A DNA stretch of 64,000 bases from Falciphora oryzae (Eukaryota; Ascomycota; Sordariomycetes; Magnaporthales; Magnaporthaceae). Shown one piece after another: positions 11,316 through 21,889 of the stretch (position 1 is its first letter; each line of letters begins with the position of its first letter). The translations under genes and the position numbers were made by a program. The stretch covers positions 186,001 through 250,000 of the forward strand of contig JNVV01000030.1 of NCBI GenBank assembly GCA_000733355.1, read 5' to 3'. A model generated the notes under the pieces. It saw only the letters and a program-made list of their open reading frames with translations. It did not search any database and was not told where the DNA came from.

Positions 11316-13238
11316 ATGCCCGCCGACCCAGCCGCCCCCTGCCCGCACAACGAGACCCTGTTCCAGGCCTTTGAGTGGTACTGTCCCGACGATGGGCAGC
11401 ACTGGCAGCGCCTCTCCCGCGACGCGCCCCGTCTCGCGGCCCTGGGCGTCACCACCATGTGGATCCCGCCCGCCACAAAAGGCGGCTCGGGCGCCAGCAG
11501 CAACGGCTACGACGCCTACGACCTGTATGACCTGGGCGAGTTTGATCAGAAGGGCACCACGCGGACCAAATGGGGCACCAAGGCGGATCTCGTAGCGCTA
11601 GCCGACGTCGCCGCTGCCCATGGTGTCGATTTGCTTTTTGACGCCGTTCTGAACCACAAGGCTGGCGCCGATGGGACTGAGCGCGTCAAGGCGAGGAGGG
11701 TTGACCCTGAAGGTCTTGTTCCCGTGCCTGCTGGGTCGCCATCGAGTATTATTACGAGCTGGTGACTGATAGCTGTCCATGTCGCTTGATGTCCAGACCG
11801 TCGCAAATTCGTTGACCCAGTCGAGGAGGTGTCAACCTGGACAAAATTCGAGTTTCCCGGGCGCTTCTGCTGGAACCACGCCCACTTCACGGGCGTAGAC
11901 TACGATGATCTGACGCAGAGAAAGGCCATCTGGCTGCTGGATGGCAAGACGTGGGCGGATGATGTTTCCACCGACTTTGGCAACTTTGACTACCTGTGAT
12001 TATTGTGTTCCACATACCCGCGCTCCTTTTCCGCATGTCGGCCTTCCTGAGAGAGTTTCTGACACCACGCCGACGCCAGCATGTTTGCAGATATTGATCA
12101 CCATCACCCTGGCGTGCGACAGGAGCTCTTCCGCTGGGCCGAGTGGCTGGACAGCCAGCTGCAAATCGGAGGGCTGCGCCTCGACGCCGTGAAGCACTAC
12201 TCGTGGCGGTTCGTGCGCGACATGCTGGCCCACGTGGACGAAGTCAGGAGGAGGAGGCTGGGCGACGATGCAAAGCCCTGGCTCGTCGTCGGCGAGTACT
12301 CGGGCGACGACCGCGAGCCCATGGAGCAATATCTCGAGCTCCTGCAAAATCGGGTTTCGCTGTTTGACTTCCCGCTGCTTCTTAATTTCTGCCGGGCTTC
12401 GTACGACGTCAACGTCGACTTGCGCACAATTTTCGAAGGGTCTTTGTGCGAGACAAGACCGAACAACGCAGTTACGTTTGTCATGAACCACGATACGGTT
12501 CGTGACGGCCTTGCCTTGAAGAGGCGACATTGCCGTTGAGACCAAGAGATGCTGACGCGCGACACCCCTGTGCTATCCACAGCAACCTGGGCAAGCAGTC
12601 GAGGTGCGCGCAAACATCACAGCGCAATACCGCTCCTTTGCTAATTGTGACACCCCCAGACACCTATCAGCCCCTGGTTCGTACCGGCCGCCTACGCCCT
12701 CATCCTCCTGCGCGCCGACGCCGGCCTCCCATGCGTCTTCTACGCGGACCTGTACGGCTCCCGCGGCCCGTCCCGCGACAACCCCTTCATGCCTCCAGGC
12801 TCCCTCGCGCCCCCCATGTGCGGCGGCGTCGTCCTCCCGCGCCTGATGCTGGCCCGGCGCCTGTACGCGTACGGGACGCAGGTCGACTACTTCGACGACC
12901 CGGCCTGCATCGGCTTCGTCCGGCCCGGGCACCGCAACCATGCGGCGGGCGCTGGGCTGGCGGTACTTGTCAACGCGGGATGGACGGCCGCCCGCAAAAG
13001 GATGTGTGTGGGGCGCCAGACTGCGGATGCGGGCAGCGGCCAGGGTAGCGGAGGTGAAGTGTGGACAGATATGCTGGGCTGGAGCTGGGGGGAGGTGGTC
13101 GTGGAGGAGGACGGGCGGGCTATGTTCCACGTCGGTCCGCGGAGCGTGGCTGTGTGGGGACCTCGGGACGCGCCGGGGAGGGAGCTGGTGGATGGTGTTG
13201 CTGGCTTCCGCCGATTTGCTGCGTCGAAACTAGTCTAG
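11316..13238 (+). CDS. Intracellular GH13 alpha-amylase with a 21-nt microexon
   Basis: Cleaves alpha-1,4-glucan bonds. Five exons: 11316-11712, 11797-11995, 12080-12497, 12583-12603 and 12660-13238, total 537 residues. The fourth exon is only 21 nt and encodes QPGQAVE, completing the conserved NHDTQPGQ segment. Skipping it, or reading through either flanking intron, destroys the catalytic region. The GH13 regions are present: DAVLNHKAG, GGLRLDAVKH with nucleophile Asp234, VVGEYSG with acid/base Glu271, and VMNHDTQ with transition-state Asp337. There is no signal peptide, and the length and motifs match the cytosolic fungal enzymes related to bacterial liquefying amylases (GH13_5). A role in glycogen or cell-wall alpha-glucan metabolism is inferred from family. 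Intron 1 has a GTCTTG donor, which is weak. Confidence 0.93.
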
Positions 13239-13861
13239 AAATACGGAAGACAGCGTGAGGACCGTTCTCGAGGAAGATTGGGCATGTGTGTCGAGCTGGG
13301 GATGCCGACGCTGAGAAACGCTGCCACGCGCCCAGGGATAGAGAAGCTGGCGACAGAACGAACACAAAGATAGGGGACGCCAGAACTTCCCAACGCAGCC
13401 GCAGTCTCCTGTATAGATGACTGATTGGGGCCAGCTGCTCGGGCAGCAACAGCGCGGGGCCATTTGGTTCGTTGGTGGTCGCTGGGCACAGGATTCCCAC
13501 GGCTAAGGTGCAGTAGGTGTCCAGCTATCCAACGGGGCAAGCAGCACTAAAGTTCTGTTGCGATGCTTGACAGAATGGTTGGCCCAACGGCTCCGTCCCC
13601 AAAGTTGGCGACAAAATACTCAGCCATATAGGGATAATCTTCCTTTGTGCTCTGTAAGGTTATCACACCGAGAGGCCAGCAGCTTTTGCTGCCCAAAACT
13701 ACCCCGCGCCGTCACCCTCGAGAAGGAATCCATTATTTTCTCGACAATTTCGGCCATCTTCTCTGCTTCCCAATAGTCGAACAAGTGTCGACAATCTTTC
13801 ACCCCCAGCACGACATACTCGAGTCCAGAGACCTACGCCTCTCCCCATCTCGTGCGCCAAC
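13239..13861. other. Intergenic, promoter of the HET-domain gene
   Basis: Lies between the amylase stop and the HET gene start. No further gene, repeat or RNA is recognised. Confidence 0.45.
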
Positions 13862-15744
13862 ATGGACGCCTTCAAAGGTCCAGAAAGCATCTACCGTTCG
13901 CTCCAGGGCTCGGAAATACGGCTCGTAACCTTGAAACGGACGCACGAGCCGGACCAACCTATCGAAACCCAACTCCTCTACGCGCCTCTCGACACCACGA
14001 CCAAGTTCTTTGCCTTGTCATACCCGTGGGGCGAGCCGGGCGAGACTGTATCTGTCTTGGTCGACGGCATCGAGTTCCCCGCCTTCCGCCAGCTTTTTGT
14101 CGCGCTGAGCCATCTCCGCCAACTGAAGGATTCCGACCTCGTCGGGCAACCAACAGCGAGCACGCGAGGACTCCAAGATCCTCCAGACCATGACGGTGAC
14201 GAAAGCCCCATAGCATGGTGGATCGACGCCGTCTGCATCAACCAAGCCTCTTTGGCTGAGAGGGGGGAGCAGGTTGCTCGCACGGGCAAGATATACTCGA
14301 CGGCAACCGAAGTTGTTATCTGGCCAGGAGACCGGATGCTATTCCCAAACAACTCTAATGCAGACGTCACTGATGATGCCAAGAAAATCGCGTCGCCCCG
14401 AATGAAGCTCACTAAGGGAATAGATGGACGTCGGCCGATACCAGATGAACCGCGCATCCAGGCCCTTCTTGAACGCCGCCTCCTCAAATCGAACCTTGCA
14501 GCCGGGCTCTCTGCGATATTGGCCATCTTAGAGAGCGACTATTTTCCCCGCGTCCGGACCCTTCAAGAAGTAGCCGTGGCTCGACACGACCCTGTGGTTG
14601 TGTTAGGGGCGCATACCATCCATCTTCGCGAGCTGGAGGTGCTGAGGCGAGGATTCATGACGTTGGCGAGAATTCTGGTTTATGAGAAGCCCCTCGCGAT
14701 AGGTCAACTTGCCCAACTCAACTCAAACGCCAGCCGCATAGCCCTAAATACCCGGGATTTGGTAAGAGACGGCAAACCATCTGGAAACGGACTCCGGGAC
14801 TTCGCATCTCAACTATCTACCCTTCTCTGCCGTTCTTCCGGCTACAGAAAAGCAAGGGGTTCACGGGACCGCATATACGGCATGCTGGGCATGACGGACC
14901 TACCAACGTCGATGCCGCTTGATATCCTGCCAGACTACGGGCGCAGCTTTGACGATGACGCCTTCAGTTACGCAAAATTCTTAGTCCGCCATCACGACCG
15001 CCTGGACCTTTTGGGAATGGGGGTTGATTCTTTGGAGGGCTACCCCTCTTGGGTGCCTGACTTCAACACCAAAACTCATTTTGAGGCGCGTGAGGGTCAA
15101 AGTGTCGCGTCACTTCAGGCAACGGTTGCTGCCTAATCGCAAGGGGCTCTTGTATCGGATCGGTCATTGCGATACTCCCACGTAGCATTAGATTGGGGCC
15201 ACTATTGCGGCATGGGGAGGATTACCAAAGCCACGATGCCCTGGACGCGGTCTTCTCTTCATGATCAGCCTTTCTAAGCCGCATCGTCTGGCCTTCAGCA
15301 AAGCTGCGCTCGGTCCCTCCAGAGCTCGTGCTGAATGAGTGGCTGGCGACCCCACGCGTTCAGGGATTCGCCAGAGCTCATAGCGGCACACTCACAGCCT
15401 CTTTGAGCGCTGAGGAAACTTCGGGGCAGCCTTTTAACGATTCGTTGATAACTGCGCTCGAAAGCGCGCAGATACTTCTGTTCGCGGACTCTTTCGTGCT
15501 GCTAGATGATGGGCTTATTCTATATGCTACCCAGCTTGGGAAACGTCATCCGGAAAAGGGTGATATAATATCCGCTATCAGGGGCTGTACTGAACATGCG
15601 GTTCTCCGTCCACTCGAAATGGACAATACTCGGGAGGGCTTTCGGATCATTAACACCTGTTGCCGGGGCATTGGTCCCTTGCCTGAGTTCATTACCAAGG
15701 ATTTCTTTACAGGCCGGGTGGAGATGGACTTTAATATCTGGTAG
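13862..15744 (+). pseudogene. HET-domain (heterokaryon incompatibility) protein, broken
   Basis: HET proteins trigger non-self recognition and cell death after hyphal fusion. The N-terminal 420 or so residues show the HET signature: FFALSYPWG near residue 50, WWIDAVCINQ near 115, and ARTGKIYSTATEVVIWPG, then the usual IYGMLGM and PSWVPDF motifs of the C-terminal half. The frame then fails. Near 15090 the family-like reading moves to another frame (NGCCLIARGSCIGSVIAIL, DALDAVFSS), meets TGA at 15262-15264, and continues in that frame to TAG 15742-15744 (EGFRIINTCCRGIG). A consensus intron cannot mend the shift: the nearest GTGAGG/CAG pair would give only 29 nt. The conserved W of the usual VWTLQE is Arg here. 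The first 424 residues could still be made as a truncated protein. Confidence 0.75.
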
Positions 15745-15964
15745 CGTGCGGTTATTAATTGTCTCCCCATACTTTCTCGAAGCCTAAATCATAATGTTCC
15801 TTTGGAAGTTGTTGAGGCGAGCGTAGAACAAATGCAAGCTCGCCTCGCCTGGTGTAAGCTGCTGACCCTGACCGCGGCAAATATCCTGGTATTGTCGAGT
15901 GCGCAACCCTCCAGCCGGCTGAGGGTTTGCAAATAGGGAGAGGTTATTCAAGAGGGCTCTGGTC

Positions 15965-16953
15965 TCACTTGGGTGTTCCCTCGTTCAGCCTTTTAAGTTC
16001 CTCCTTTAACCTCCGGGACACCTCTTCGATCTCTTGGATCCTCATCAACCGTTCTTCGCCACGTTGTGAGCCGTTGCGTCTCACGTCTATCTCCTGATCG
16101 TGGGCTGAATACCGCATATGCCTCTGACTGCTCCTTTCCGAGCGAGCTTGCTGGCTGCTTCTTTCCGAACGCGCTTGACTTCTCGGAGATGGTATACCAC
16201 TGTAGGTGACCCGGACAGTCTGACCTTGCGTCCGGTAGATGGCTTCTTCAGGTTGTCCCATCTCGTAAACCTCTCGACTGTTCGGCAGGTTCCGATTGTT
16301 GTCTTCTTTGCCAAGCTCATGCGGCCGCTCTACCTCCATCAGCTCAGGCTTGAGCGCCAGAGCGCCGGCCACGGCTCCCGGAGCGGAGCCGTGGCCCGGA
16401 GAGCCTTCCAGCTCTGGCTTCCCGGAAAGCCTATGGACGCTACTGCGGTCTCGTCCGTCCAACAGCAGACGTCGCCGGCGGCGACGCCAGAGCCAAAAGA
16501 GAACGATCCCAGAGAGCACCACCAGGAGCACTGAAGCCGCTACAATGCCGGCAAGCGCGGGGGTGCCAAGTCCACTGGGACCGCTGTTGGGAGGCGGCTG
16601 GGTGTCGGAGGGGGCTGGAGGGGCAGTCCGGCTGGGGACGCCGTCACTGCAGTACGCTTTTGGGCATTCCAGGACGCAGGTGGCGTCCGTCGGGCTGAAT
16701 TTTGTTAAGGAAATCATACACGAGCTCCCAGGCTTGCAGTTGAGATTGCACCTGGGTGTTGTGCAACTGGACACGCATTGCTCTCCCTGCCTTGGTCGCA
16801 AGCCCGCTTGGGGAACTGCTGGAGGAGAGAGGTGTCAGCGACGAGAAGAAAGAGGGGCGGGCCGTAATCACTTACCTGCACCGGCGTTGGCGTTTGCTTG
16901 ATACATTCTGTCCGAGACGGCGGCCCGACGGCGAGAAGCAGGAGAGCAGGCAT
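15965..16953 (-). CDS. Single-pass membrane protein with Cys-rich ectodomain
   Basis: The main exon 16786-15965 is well supported. It encodes a short Cys-rich segment (CVSSCTTPRCNLNCKPGSSC, then TCVLECPKAYC), a Pro/Ser linker, one transmembrane helix (ALAGIVAASVLLVVLSGIVLF), a run of Arg as stop-transfer, and a long charged cytosolic tail with a repeated QARSERSSQ and a terminal helix EIEEVSRRLKEELKRL. The layout resembles fungal wall-sensor or signalling receptors, but I recognise no named family. The first exon is uncertain. The best fit is 16953-16876 (MPALLLLAVGPPSR...), joined through an 89-bp intron in frame, giving 299 residues. An earlier acceptor nearer the branch site would give a different frame and no signal peptide. 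Confidence 0.6.
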
Positions 16954-17347
16954 TTGGTGATGTCAAGATAAAAGTGCCCGGGCGAGCAGGAAAGCTGCGA
17001 TGCGGCAGGTTTTGTGGCGCTGGCACAACACTCAAGGTCCGGGCCGGCCCCGCTCTTTTCCCCTGGGATATCAGAAGGCTGCGTGTAGAGCCACGATCCT
17101 GCACCTTGGCCCCCTCGCTTCGGACCTATAAGCGTCAAAGGCAGCGTGGTATTCTGCCCTCTGCGGCCCCCATTGTCAGATTAGCTACCGGCCGCTTCGG
17201 GGCCTGAGCTCCGTGGTGCCGCACACATGCATCCGTCCAAAGGAGCGATGCAACGTCAACCTGATCTGGCTAGGAGCCCGCATTGTGGTGGGCGACAGAG
17301 GGCGAAGGCGATGGATATGCGTGTCTTGCTGCTACCTAGATCGGGAG
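16954..17347. other. Intergenic
   Basis: Upstream of the membrane protein and downstream of the methyltransferase. Short open frames here are Cys-rich but cannot be joined confidently to the membrane protein. Nothing else is recognised. Confidence 0.35.
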
Positions 17348-18241
17348 CTAAGATCCTTCATGTTTCTGCCCAAGCGATATGATGGCCGACATCTTACCAT
17401 TCCACATACCGCCAAACCTGTCCTTCATATAACTCAGCAACGCGCCCTCGATTAAGCCCGCAAACTTTGCATTGTCCTCAGCCGACCAGAGCCGCGCTGC
17501 GACGGTCCGCATCAGCACGGCGCAGGCCTCAGCGAACGCCTCGGGCGTCACGTCGACAGGGAACGCGTACTCTGCCACCTCGACGCCGACAAACCCCGCC
17601 CTCTCTAGCTTCTGCCTGGCGGAAGCGGCGTCCGTCCACCCCTTGGACGGGAACACGGCCGTCGGGTCGGGCGGCAGCGGCCTCGCGTCGGGCAGGTGCG
17701 CCGCCAGCGCGGGCAGCGCGAGCTCGGTCCACCAGGCGATCGACTTCCAGCTCGTGAAGCCCGCGACGCCGCCGGGCCGCAGCAGGCGCAGCGTCTCGGC
17801 CAGCGTCGCGCCATCGTCGAGGCTGAAGAAGACGCCAAAGTTGCTGAGGGCGTGCGAGAAGGACGCGTCGGGCAGCGCGGCCGCGTCCTGCTGGTTGAGC
17901 TGCAGGACCTGGGCGCTGTTGGAGGAAGTCTTGGCGGCCCAGCCTTCGTCGGCGGCGCGCTTCGATGTGTAGGCCACCATCTTTGGGTCGATGTCTGCGG
18001 CGACGAGGCGGTCCAGCGCGATACCAGGCGTGCCTTGGGCTGCTAGCTGGAGGAGCTCGCCGGTCAGGGTTCCGCCGCCGCAGGCCATGTCGAGCACGGC
18101 CTCGATCGGCTTCGAGGGCTCGTCCAGCTTCAGCGCGCGCCGGAGCATCTCGGCGCCCGCTACCCCCGTGACTCTTTCATTCGTCCTGAGTACCCGAATG
18201 GCTTGGGGGTTAGTGTTTAGGGGCTGAGCTGGCGCGGACAT
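17348..18241 (-). CDS. Class I SAM-dependent methyltransferase
   Basis: Transfers a methyl group from S-adenosylmethionine to an unknown small acceptor. Single exon of 297 residues from ATG 18241 (context CCCAACATG). Motif I is VLDMACGGGTL (about 49-59), followed by the acidic motif II region VAADIDPKMV, motif III near ALPDASFSHALSNFGVFF, and LRLLRPGGVAGFTSW, all typical of the UbiE/Methyltransf_11 type. There is no signal peptide or membrane segment. Its neighbours are a flavin monooxygenase, an SDR and a P450, all read leftward, so it could belong to a small tailoring-enzyme group. That is an inference from position only. Confidence 0.88.
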   Translation of the reverse strand: MSAPAQPLNTNPQAIRVLRTNERVTGVAGAEMLRRALKLDEPSKPIEAVLDMACGGGTLTGELLQLAAQGTPGIALDRLVAADIDPKMVAYTSKRAADEGWAAKTSSNSAQVLQLNQQDAAALPDASFSHALSNFGVFFSLDDGATLAETLRLLRPGGVAGFTSWKSIAWWTELALPALAAHLPDARPLPPDPTAVFPSKGWTDAASARQKLERAGFVGVEVAEYAFPVDVTPEAFAEACAVLMRTVAARLWSAEDNAKFAGLIEGALLSYMKDRFGGMWNGKMSAIISLGQKHEGS

Positions 18242-18854
18242 GTTGGGTCTTGATCGCAATGTGGGTGGCGTGCTTAGCAGCAGGAAGGACCACTAACAGG
18301 CAAAAGCGGCTGCTGGGTGGTCTTATACACGCAACCAGACACGGGTTTAGCAAGTCCGAGGCCATCGGACCGGGCGATTTGGTCAGCAGCACGTTATGTC
18401 AGACTCGCTGCGCCTGCGTCAGCGCTAGAAGGAAAAATTGCCCCGCTGGAATCCAACATGAGGCATATCGTCAGCAGAGACTGCAAGCAAAACAGTCAAT
18501 GGGCGGTTCTGTGGTGGATGGGAATCCGAAGATATGGACATTATTGGGGTAGACGAGTCTGGATGGCGCGACAAATTGAGGCTTGTTCTGGCAATGGGGC
18601 TGCCCCTGAGCCCTGAAGTCGGATTCTCCAAGGACAAAAATTTGTCGCGGCATCCCCCTCGTCAACTCGTCGCCTGCTTAGAGGTGGGGTGCGACCAGGC
18701 AGAAAAAAAAAAAAGATATCATATACATGCCGAAACTAACCGACGAAATTGGGATATTGGATCTATGTAGCTATTCCTGATGGCAAGAAAACTGCATCGA
18801 GGCGAATATAATATCGCCCTGTATCCCAGGAAATTTCTCGCGCCGGAAGCCCCT
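18242..18854. other. Intergenic
   Basis: Holds the methyltransferase promoter and the 3' flank of the flavin monooxygenase. A 12-bp A tract lies near 18703-18714. No gene, repeat family or RNA is recognised. Confidence 0.45.
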
Positions 18855-20159
18855 TTATGCTACGGGAGCCTGCTCCTTGAATCCCTTCAGCATATTCGCC
18901 AGCTTCCTCCCCCCATCCTCGCTCAGCATCATCTGGAACGTCTCCCACGACTCCTGCGCCTTTTCTTTCGTGCGCTCAAACATCTTGACCTCAAAGTCCC
19001 GGAGCAGCGGCGCAAATCGCCCCCGAAAGTCCTCCGACTGCTCCGTCGCCATGGCGGCGACAATCGTTTCGGAGAGCTCGAGCGCGTCCGCCATGCCCAT
19101 GTTGACGCCCTCGCCGACTGGCATCATCAGGTGCGCCGCGTCGCCGATGAGGGTCACGCCGGGCTGCGGAGCCCAGGTGTGACCCACCGGCAGCATGGCG
19201 TGCGCCTTGAGCGGGATCGGATCCACGGGGGCAGAGGCCGCGGCTTCGTCACACGCTGTGGCGATGAGCTGCTTGAGAAGCGGGCCCCAGGATGAGAAGT
19301 TCTGCGTGCTGCCGCTGCCGCTGTCGTGGTTGCTGTCGAGCAGCCGGGCTTTGAGGGCTAGCGGGCCCAATGGGATGTCGACATCTGTCGTGATCGGCGT
19401 GGCCTGGTTGCCCTCGCGCCCCGTCGCTGCCATGGAGGTTTCCGGGATGATGACAAAGAACCAAGCTGAGTCCTGCGACGCGCGTTGGGTCGCGATTGCC
19501 AGCCCGGGCCCTCCGAGAGCCGTCATGGTGCCGGGGCCGATATACTTGGCCAACTCCGGATGGCGATTCGCTATGTCCCTGATACTTAGGGTGGCATAAC
19601 GGAAGCCCACCCCTTTGGGCCGCACGTCGGTCAGGAGCGGCCGGATCCGGGACCAGGCGCCGTCGGCGCCCACAACCAGATCAAACTCGCCGCTGATGGT
19701 CTCGGCTCCGTCGCGTGCGAAGCGCAGAACAGTGCCGCCGCTCGGGGTAGTGGCCCTGGTCGCGCCCAGAACCTTTGTGCCCCACTGGACAGCATCGGCG
19801 GGCAGGGCTGACAGCAGCAGGCGCGTGAGTGCATTGCGGGATATCTCGGGGCGGCCCTTGCCGGGCTCCTCGGTGTGCAGGTAGTCGCCATTTGTGTCCG
19901 CAACCAGCATGCACTCGGCACACTCGCCAGTCAGGGGCAGAAAGCGGTCCGCCAACCCGCAGGCGCGGATGGCGGCCAATCCGGTCTCCTCGTGGAGATC
20001 CAGCATGCCCGTGGGCTGTGAGAGTTCGGCCTTGGTGGGCCTAGGACGGAGCTCGTAGACGGTGGGGTGCAGCCCTTGCTGGTGCAGGAGAAGGGCGAGT
20101 GTTAGGCCAGAGGGGCCAGCACCGACGATGGCGATGGTGGGTGCCGAGGGGCTGCCCAT
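18855..20159 (-). CDS. TetX-like FAD-dependent monooxygenase
   Basis: Class A flavoprotein hydroxylase using NAD(P)H and O2. Single exon of 434 residues from ATG 20159. It carries the Rossmann FAD motif VGAGPSG (12-18) near the start, an LDLHEETG segment, the DG motif (VVGADGAWSR) in the middle and the GD motif (LIGDAAHLMMPVGEGVNMG) before the C-terminal helix. The order LDLHEETGLAAIRACGL after the first domain, and the short C-terminus without a thioredoxin-like extension, place it with TetX-like enzymes rather than phenol hydroxylases. The substrate is unknown. A sequence gap lies only 20 bases upstream of the start codon but does not touch the coding frame. Confidence 0.9.
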   Translation of the reverse strand: MGSPSAPTIAIVGAGPSGLTLALLLHQQGLHPTVYELRPRPTKAELSQPTGMLDLHEETGLAAIRACGLADRFLPLTGECAECMLVADTNGDYLHTEEPGKGRPEISRNALTRLLLSALPADAVQWGTKVLGATRATTPSGGTVLRFARDGAETISGEFDLVVGADGAWSRIRPLLTDVRPKGVGFRYATLSIRDIANRHPELAKYIGPGTMTALGGPGLAIATQRASQDSAWFFVIIPETSMAATGREGNQATPITTDVDIPLGPLALKARLLDSNHDSGSGSTQNFSSWGPLLKQLIATACDEAAASAPVDPIPLKAHAMLPVGHTWAPQPGVTLIGDAAHLMMPVGEGVNMGMADALELSETIVAAMATEQSEDFRGRFAPLLRDFEVKMFERTKEKAQESWETFQMMLSEDGGRKLANMLKGFKEQAPVA

Positions 20160-20178
20160 GGTTGATGTAGGTTGAAGG

Positions 20179-20201
20179 NNNNNNNNNNNNNNNNNNNNNN
20201 N
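20179..20201. other. Assembly gap (23 N)
   Basis: Run of 23 unknown bases in the probable 5' UTR of the flavin monooxygenase. It does not affect its coding frame. Confidence 0.99.
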
Positions 20202-20304
20202 GACGAAGAATGGCGAGAAGATGGCGAGGGAGGGAGGTTGCGGGAGAGGTGGCGAGCAGAACATAGGTACCCAGCCAGACCGTGCCAAGGACCGAACCCG
20301 CTAC

Positions 20305-20310
20305 TTTATA
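20305..20310 (-). promoter_or_regulatory. TATA box of the flavin monooxygenase gene
   Basis: TATAAA on the minus strand, about 146 bp upstream of ATG 20159 (plus the unknown true gap length). Confidence 0.4.
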
Positions 20311-20636
20311 CTTGGCACCCGGAGCCGCAATCGGGAGCCACCCAAGTTGTTAGCGTCAGACTATCGCTGGCGGACTGCTGAGGCTGCCGATTGTCCGGCA
20401 AGGGAAGCCCATCACAGTGCTGGAGCGATGGATCACATCGTGCCATCGGATCAAAAACTCAGGTAAGACGGGCATTTTAGCGAATGTGGACTCTAGAAGG
20501 ATCTGGACCTGCTGGATGCCTACTCCTAGCGTTGGCGGCCGCGAGGGCATCACGTGGACGGCATTGAGTTCGGCCGAATTTCTCGGGACCGACCGCAGGC
20601 AGCAAATCCGCCAATCGAACGACCCCAACCTTCCTA

Positions 20637-21674
20637 TCACCGAGTTGTGTACACTCCTTGCGCGCTCTTGTGGTATCCGAGCTTGCCAACCCGCAGAGTA
20701 AGCTCGCTCCTCCACTCTTCCCCCCTGGCCACCTTCTCGACAGCCCTCTGGATGCCATACTCTGGCCGCCACCCAAGCTCTCGCAGCGCCCTGGACGCGT
20801 CATAAACGCGGTCCACTGTCGGCAGGAACCGCCACCCGCACCCTTCGAACGCCGCCTCGATCCCCGGCACGCACTCCTGGTACACCTCGGCCGCCTGTCT
20901 GCCGCCCAGCCGCCGCAGCGTCTCCTCGTCGCGCCCAAACGGCGTCGGCGCGCTGATGACGTATCGTCCCCAGAATTGGATGTCGCTGCTGGAGGCAGTC
21001 CGCAGCGCGCACACGCACGCGCCCACCACGTCGGCGATGTCGACGCGCCGGTGCGCCAGCTCCAGGACCTTGAGGTTCCCGTCCTGCGGCGCGGCCGCCC
21101 TGCGCGCCTCGTCGTCGTCCTCCTCGGGGAAGAAGCGCGCCGTGCGCAGGATCACCGTCGGCATGCCCGTCTGCACGTGCACCAGGCGGCACAGGTCCTC
21201 GGCTGCCACCTTGGTGACTCCGTAGATATTTTTGGGGACCGGCACCACGTCCTCGTCGATCCAGACCGCACTCGCGACGCCGCTCAAGGCCTGGCCGAAG
21301 GCGGACGTGGTCGACACGAAGACGAACGACCGAATGCCGAACCCCCCTTCCTCCTTGCGCGTCGCGGCTGCTGCCTCCAGGAGGTTGAGGGTGCCGGTGA
21401 TGTTGACGTCGACAAAGTCGGCCTTGGAGTGCGATCCCACGTGGGGCTTGTGCAGCGTCGCCGCGTGGATGATGTGGCGGAGGCTTGGGTTCTCACGAAA
21501 CAGCGACTCCACAAAAGATCGGTCCGCAATAGAGCCCTGACGGTGGGTCGTCTCCGAAGGAAGGATGTCGGTCCCGAGCGGCGTGTGGCCGTGCGAGTGC
21601 AGAGACAGCATGAGTGCGCGGCCCAGATGGCCGGAGGAGCCCGTCACGAGGACGTCGGGTGATGTTGGATCCAT
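20637..21674 (-). CDS. Extended short-chain dehydrogenase (NAD-dependent epimerase/dehydratase type)
   Basis: Single exon of 345 residues from ATG 21674. The N-terminal nucleotide site TGSSGHLG (11-18) has the extended-SDR GxxGxxG spacing. The catalytic set is Ser/Thr in STTSAFG (about 121-127), Tyr151 and Lys155 in YGVTK. The C-terminal substrate domain ends with the usual GWRPEYGIQRAVEKV. It may act on a nucleotide sugar, steroid or small ketone. The sequence alone does not tell which. It is arranged head to tail with the flavin monooxygenase and the P450, and all are transcribed leftward. Confidence 0.9.
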   Translation of the reverse strand: MDPTSPDVLVTGSSGHLGRALMLSLHSHGHTPLGTDILPSETTHRQGSIADRSFVESLFRENPSLRHIIHAATLHKPHVGSHSKADFVDVNITGTLNLLEAAAATRKEEGGFGIRSFVFVSTTSAFGQALSGVASAVWIDEDVVPVPKNIYGVTKVAAEDLCRLVHVQTGMPTVILRTARFFPEEDDDEARRAAAPQDGNLKVLELAHRRVDIADVVGACVCALRTASSSDIQFWGRYVISAPTPFGRDEETLRRLGGRQAAEVYQECVPGIEAAFEGCGWRFLPTVDRVYDASRALRELGWRPEYGIQRAVEKVARGEEWRSELTLRVGKLGYHKSAQGVYTTR

Positions 21675-21889
21675 GGTCCAAATGATCTGGCCGGAGGTCT
21701 AGTGCTACTCGGGTGCGAAAGATGGGTCAAGACAGACACGAGGCCGGGCTACAGTTGACAAGCTCTGTCAACCAAAGGGCTTGCCACTGGGAGATGGTGC
21801 ATTTATTGACGTGTCAAGCCAGGATGAGTCACAATGATTCGCGCCCAGACCGGCACATCGCCCAGCCGACCATCTCCCACCAGATTCCC

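Larger units (their letters stand above)
20160..20636. other. Intergenic, monooxygenase promoter and SDR 3' flank
   Basis: Contains the monooxygenase promoter, a 23-base assembly gap at 20179-20201 and the 3' flank of the SDR. No other gene is recognised. Confidence 0.45.

Noticed and set aside
15075..15110. Intron repairing the HET frameshift (GTGAGG...TTCAG)
   Set aside because: It would be only 29 nt, below any plausible fungal intron length.
20658..21662. 334-codon open frame antisense to the SDR gene
   Set aside because: It mirrors the GC-rich third positions of the SDR on the other strand; no motif, and the SDR has all family residues. Similar antisense frames over the FMN oxidase (7351-8082) and the multicopper oxidase were rejected for the same reason.
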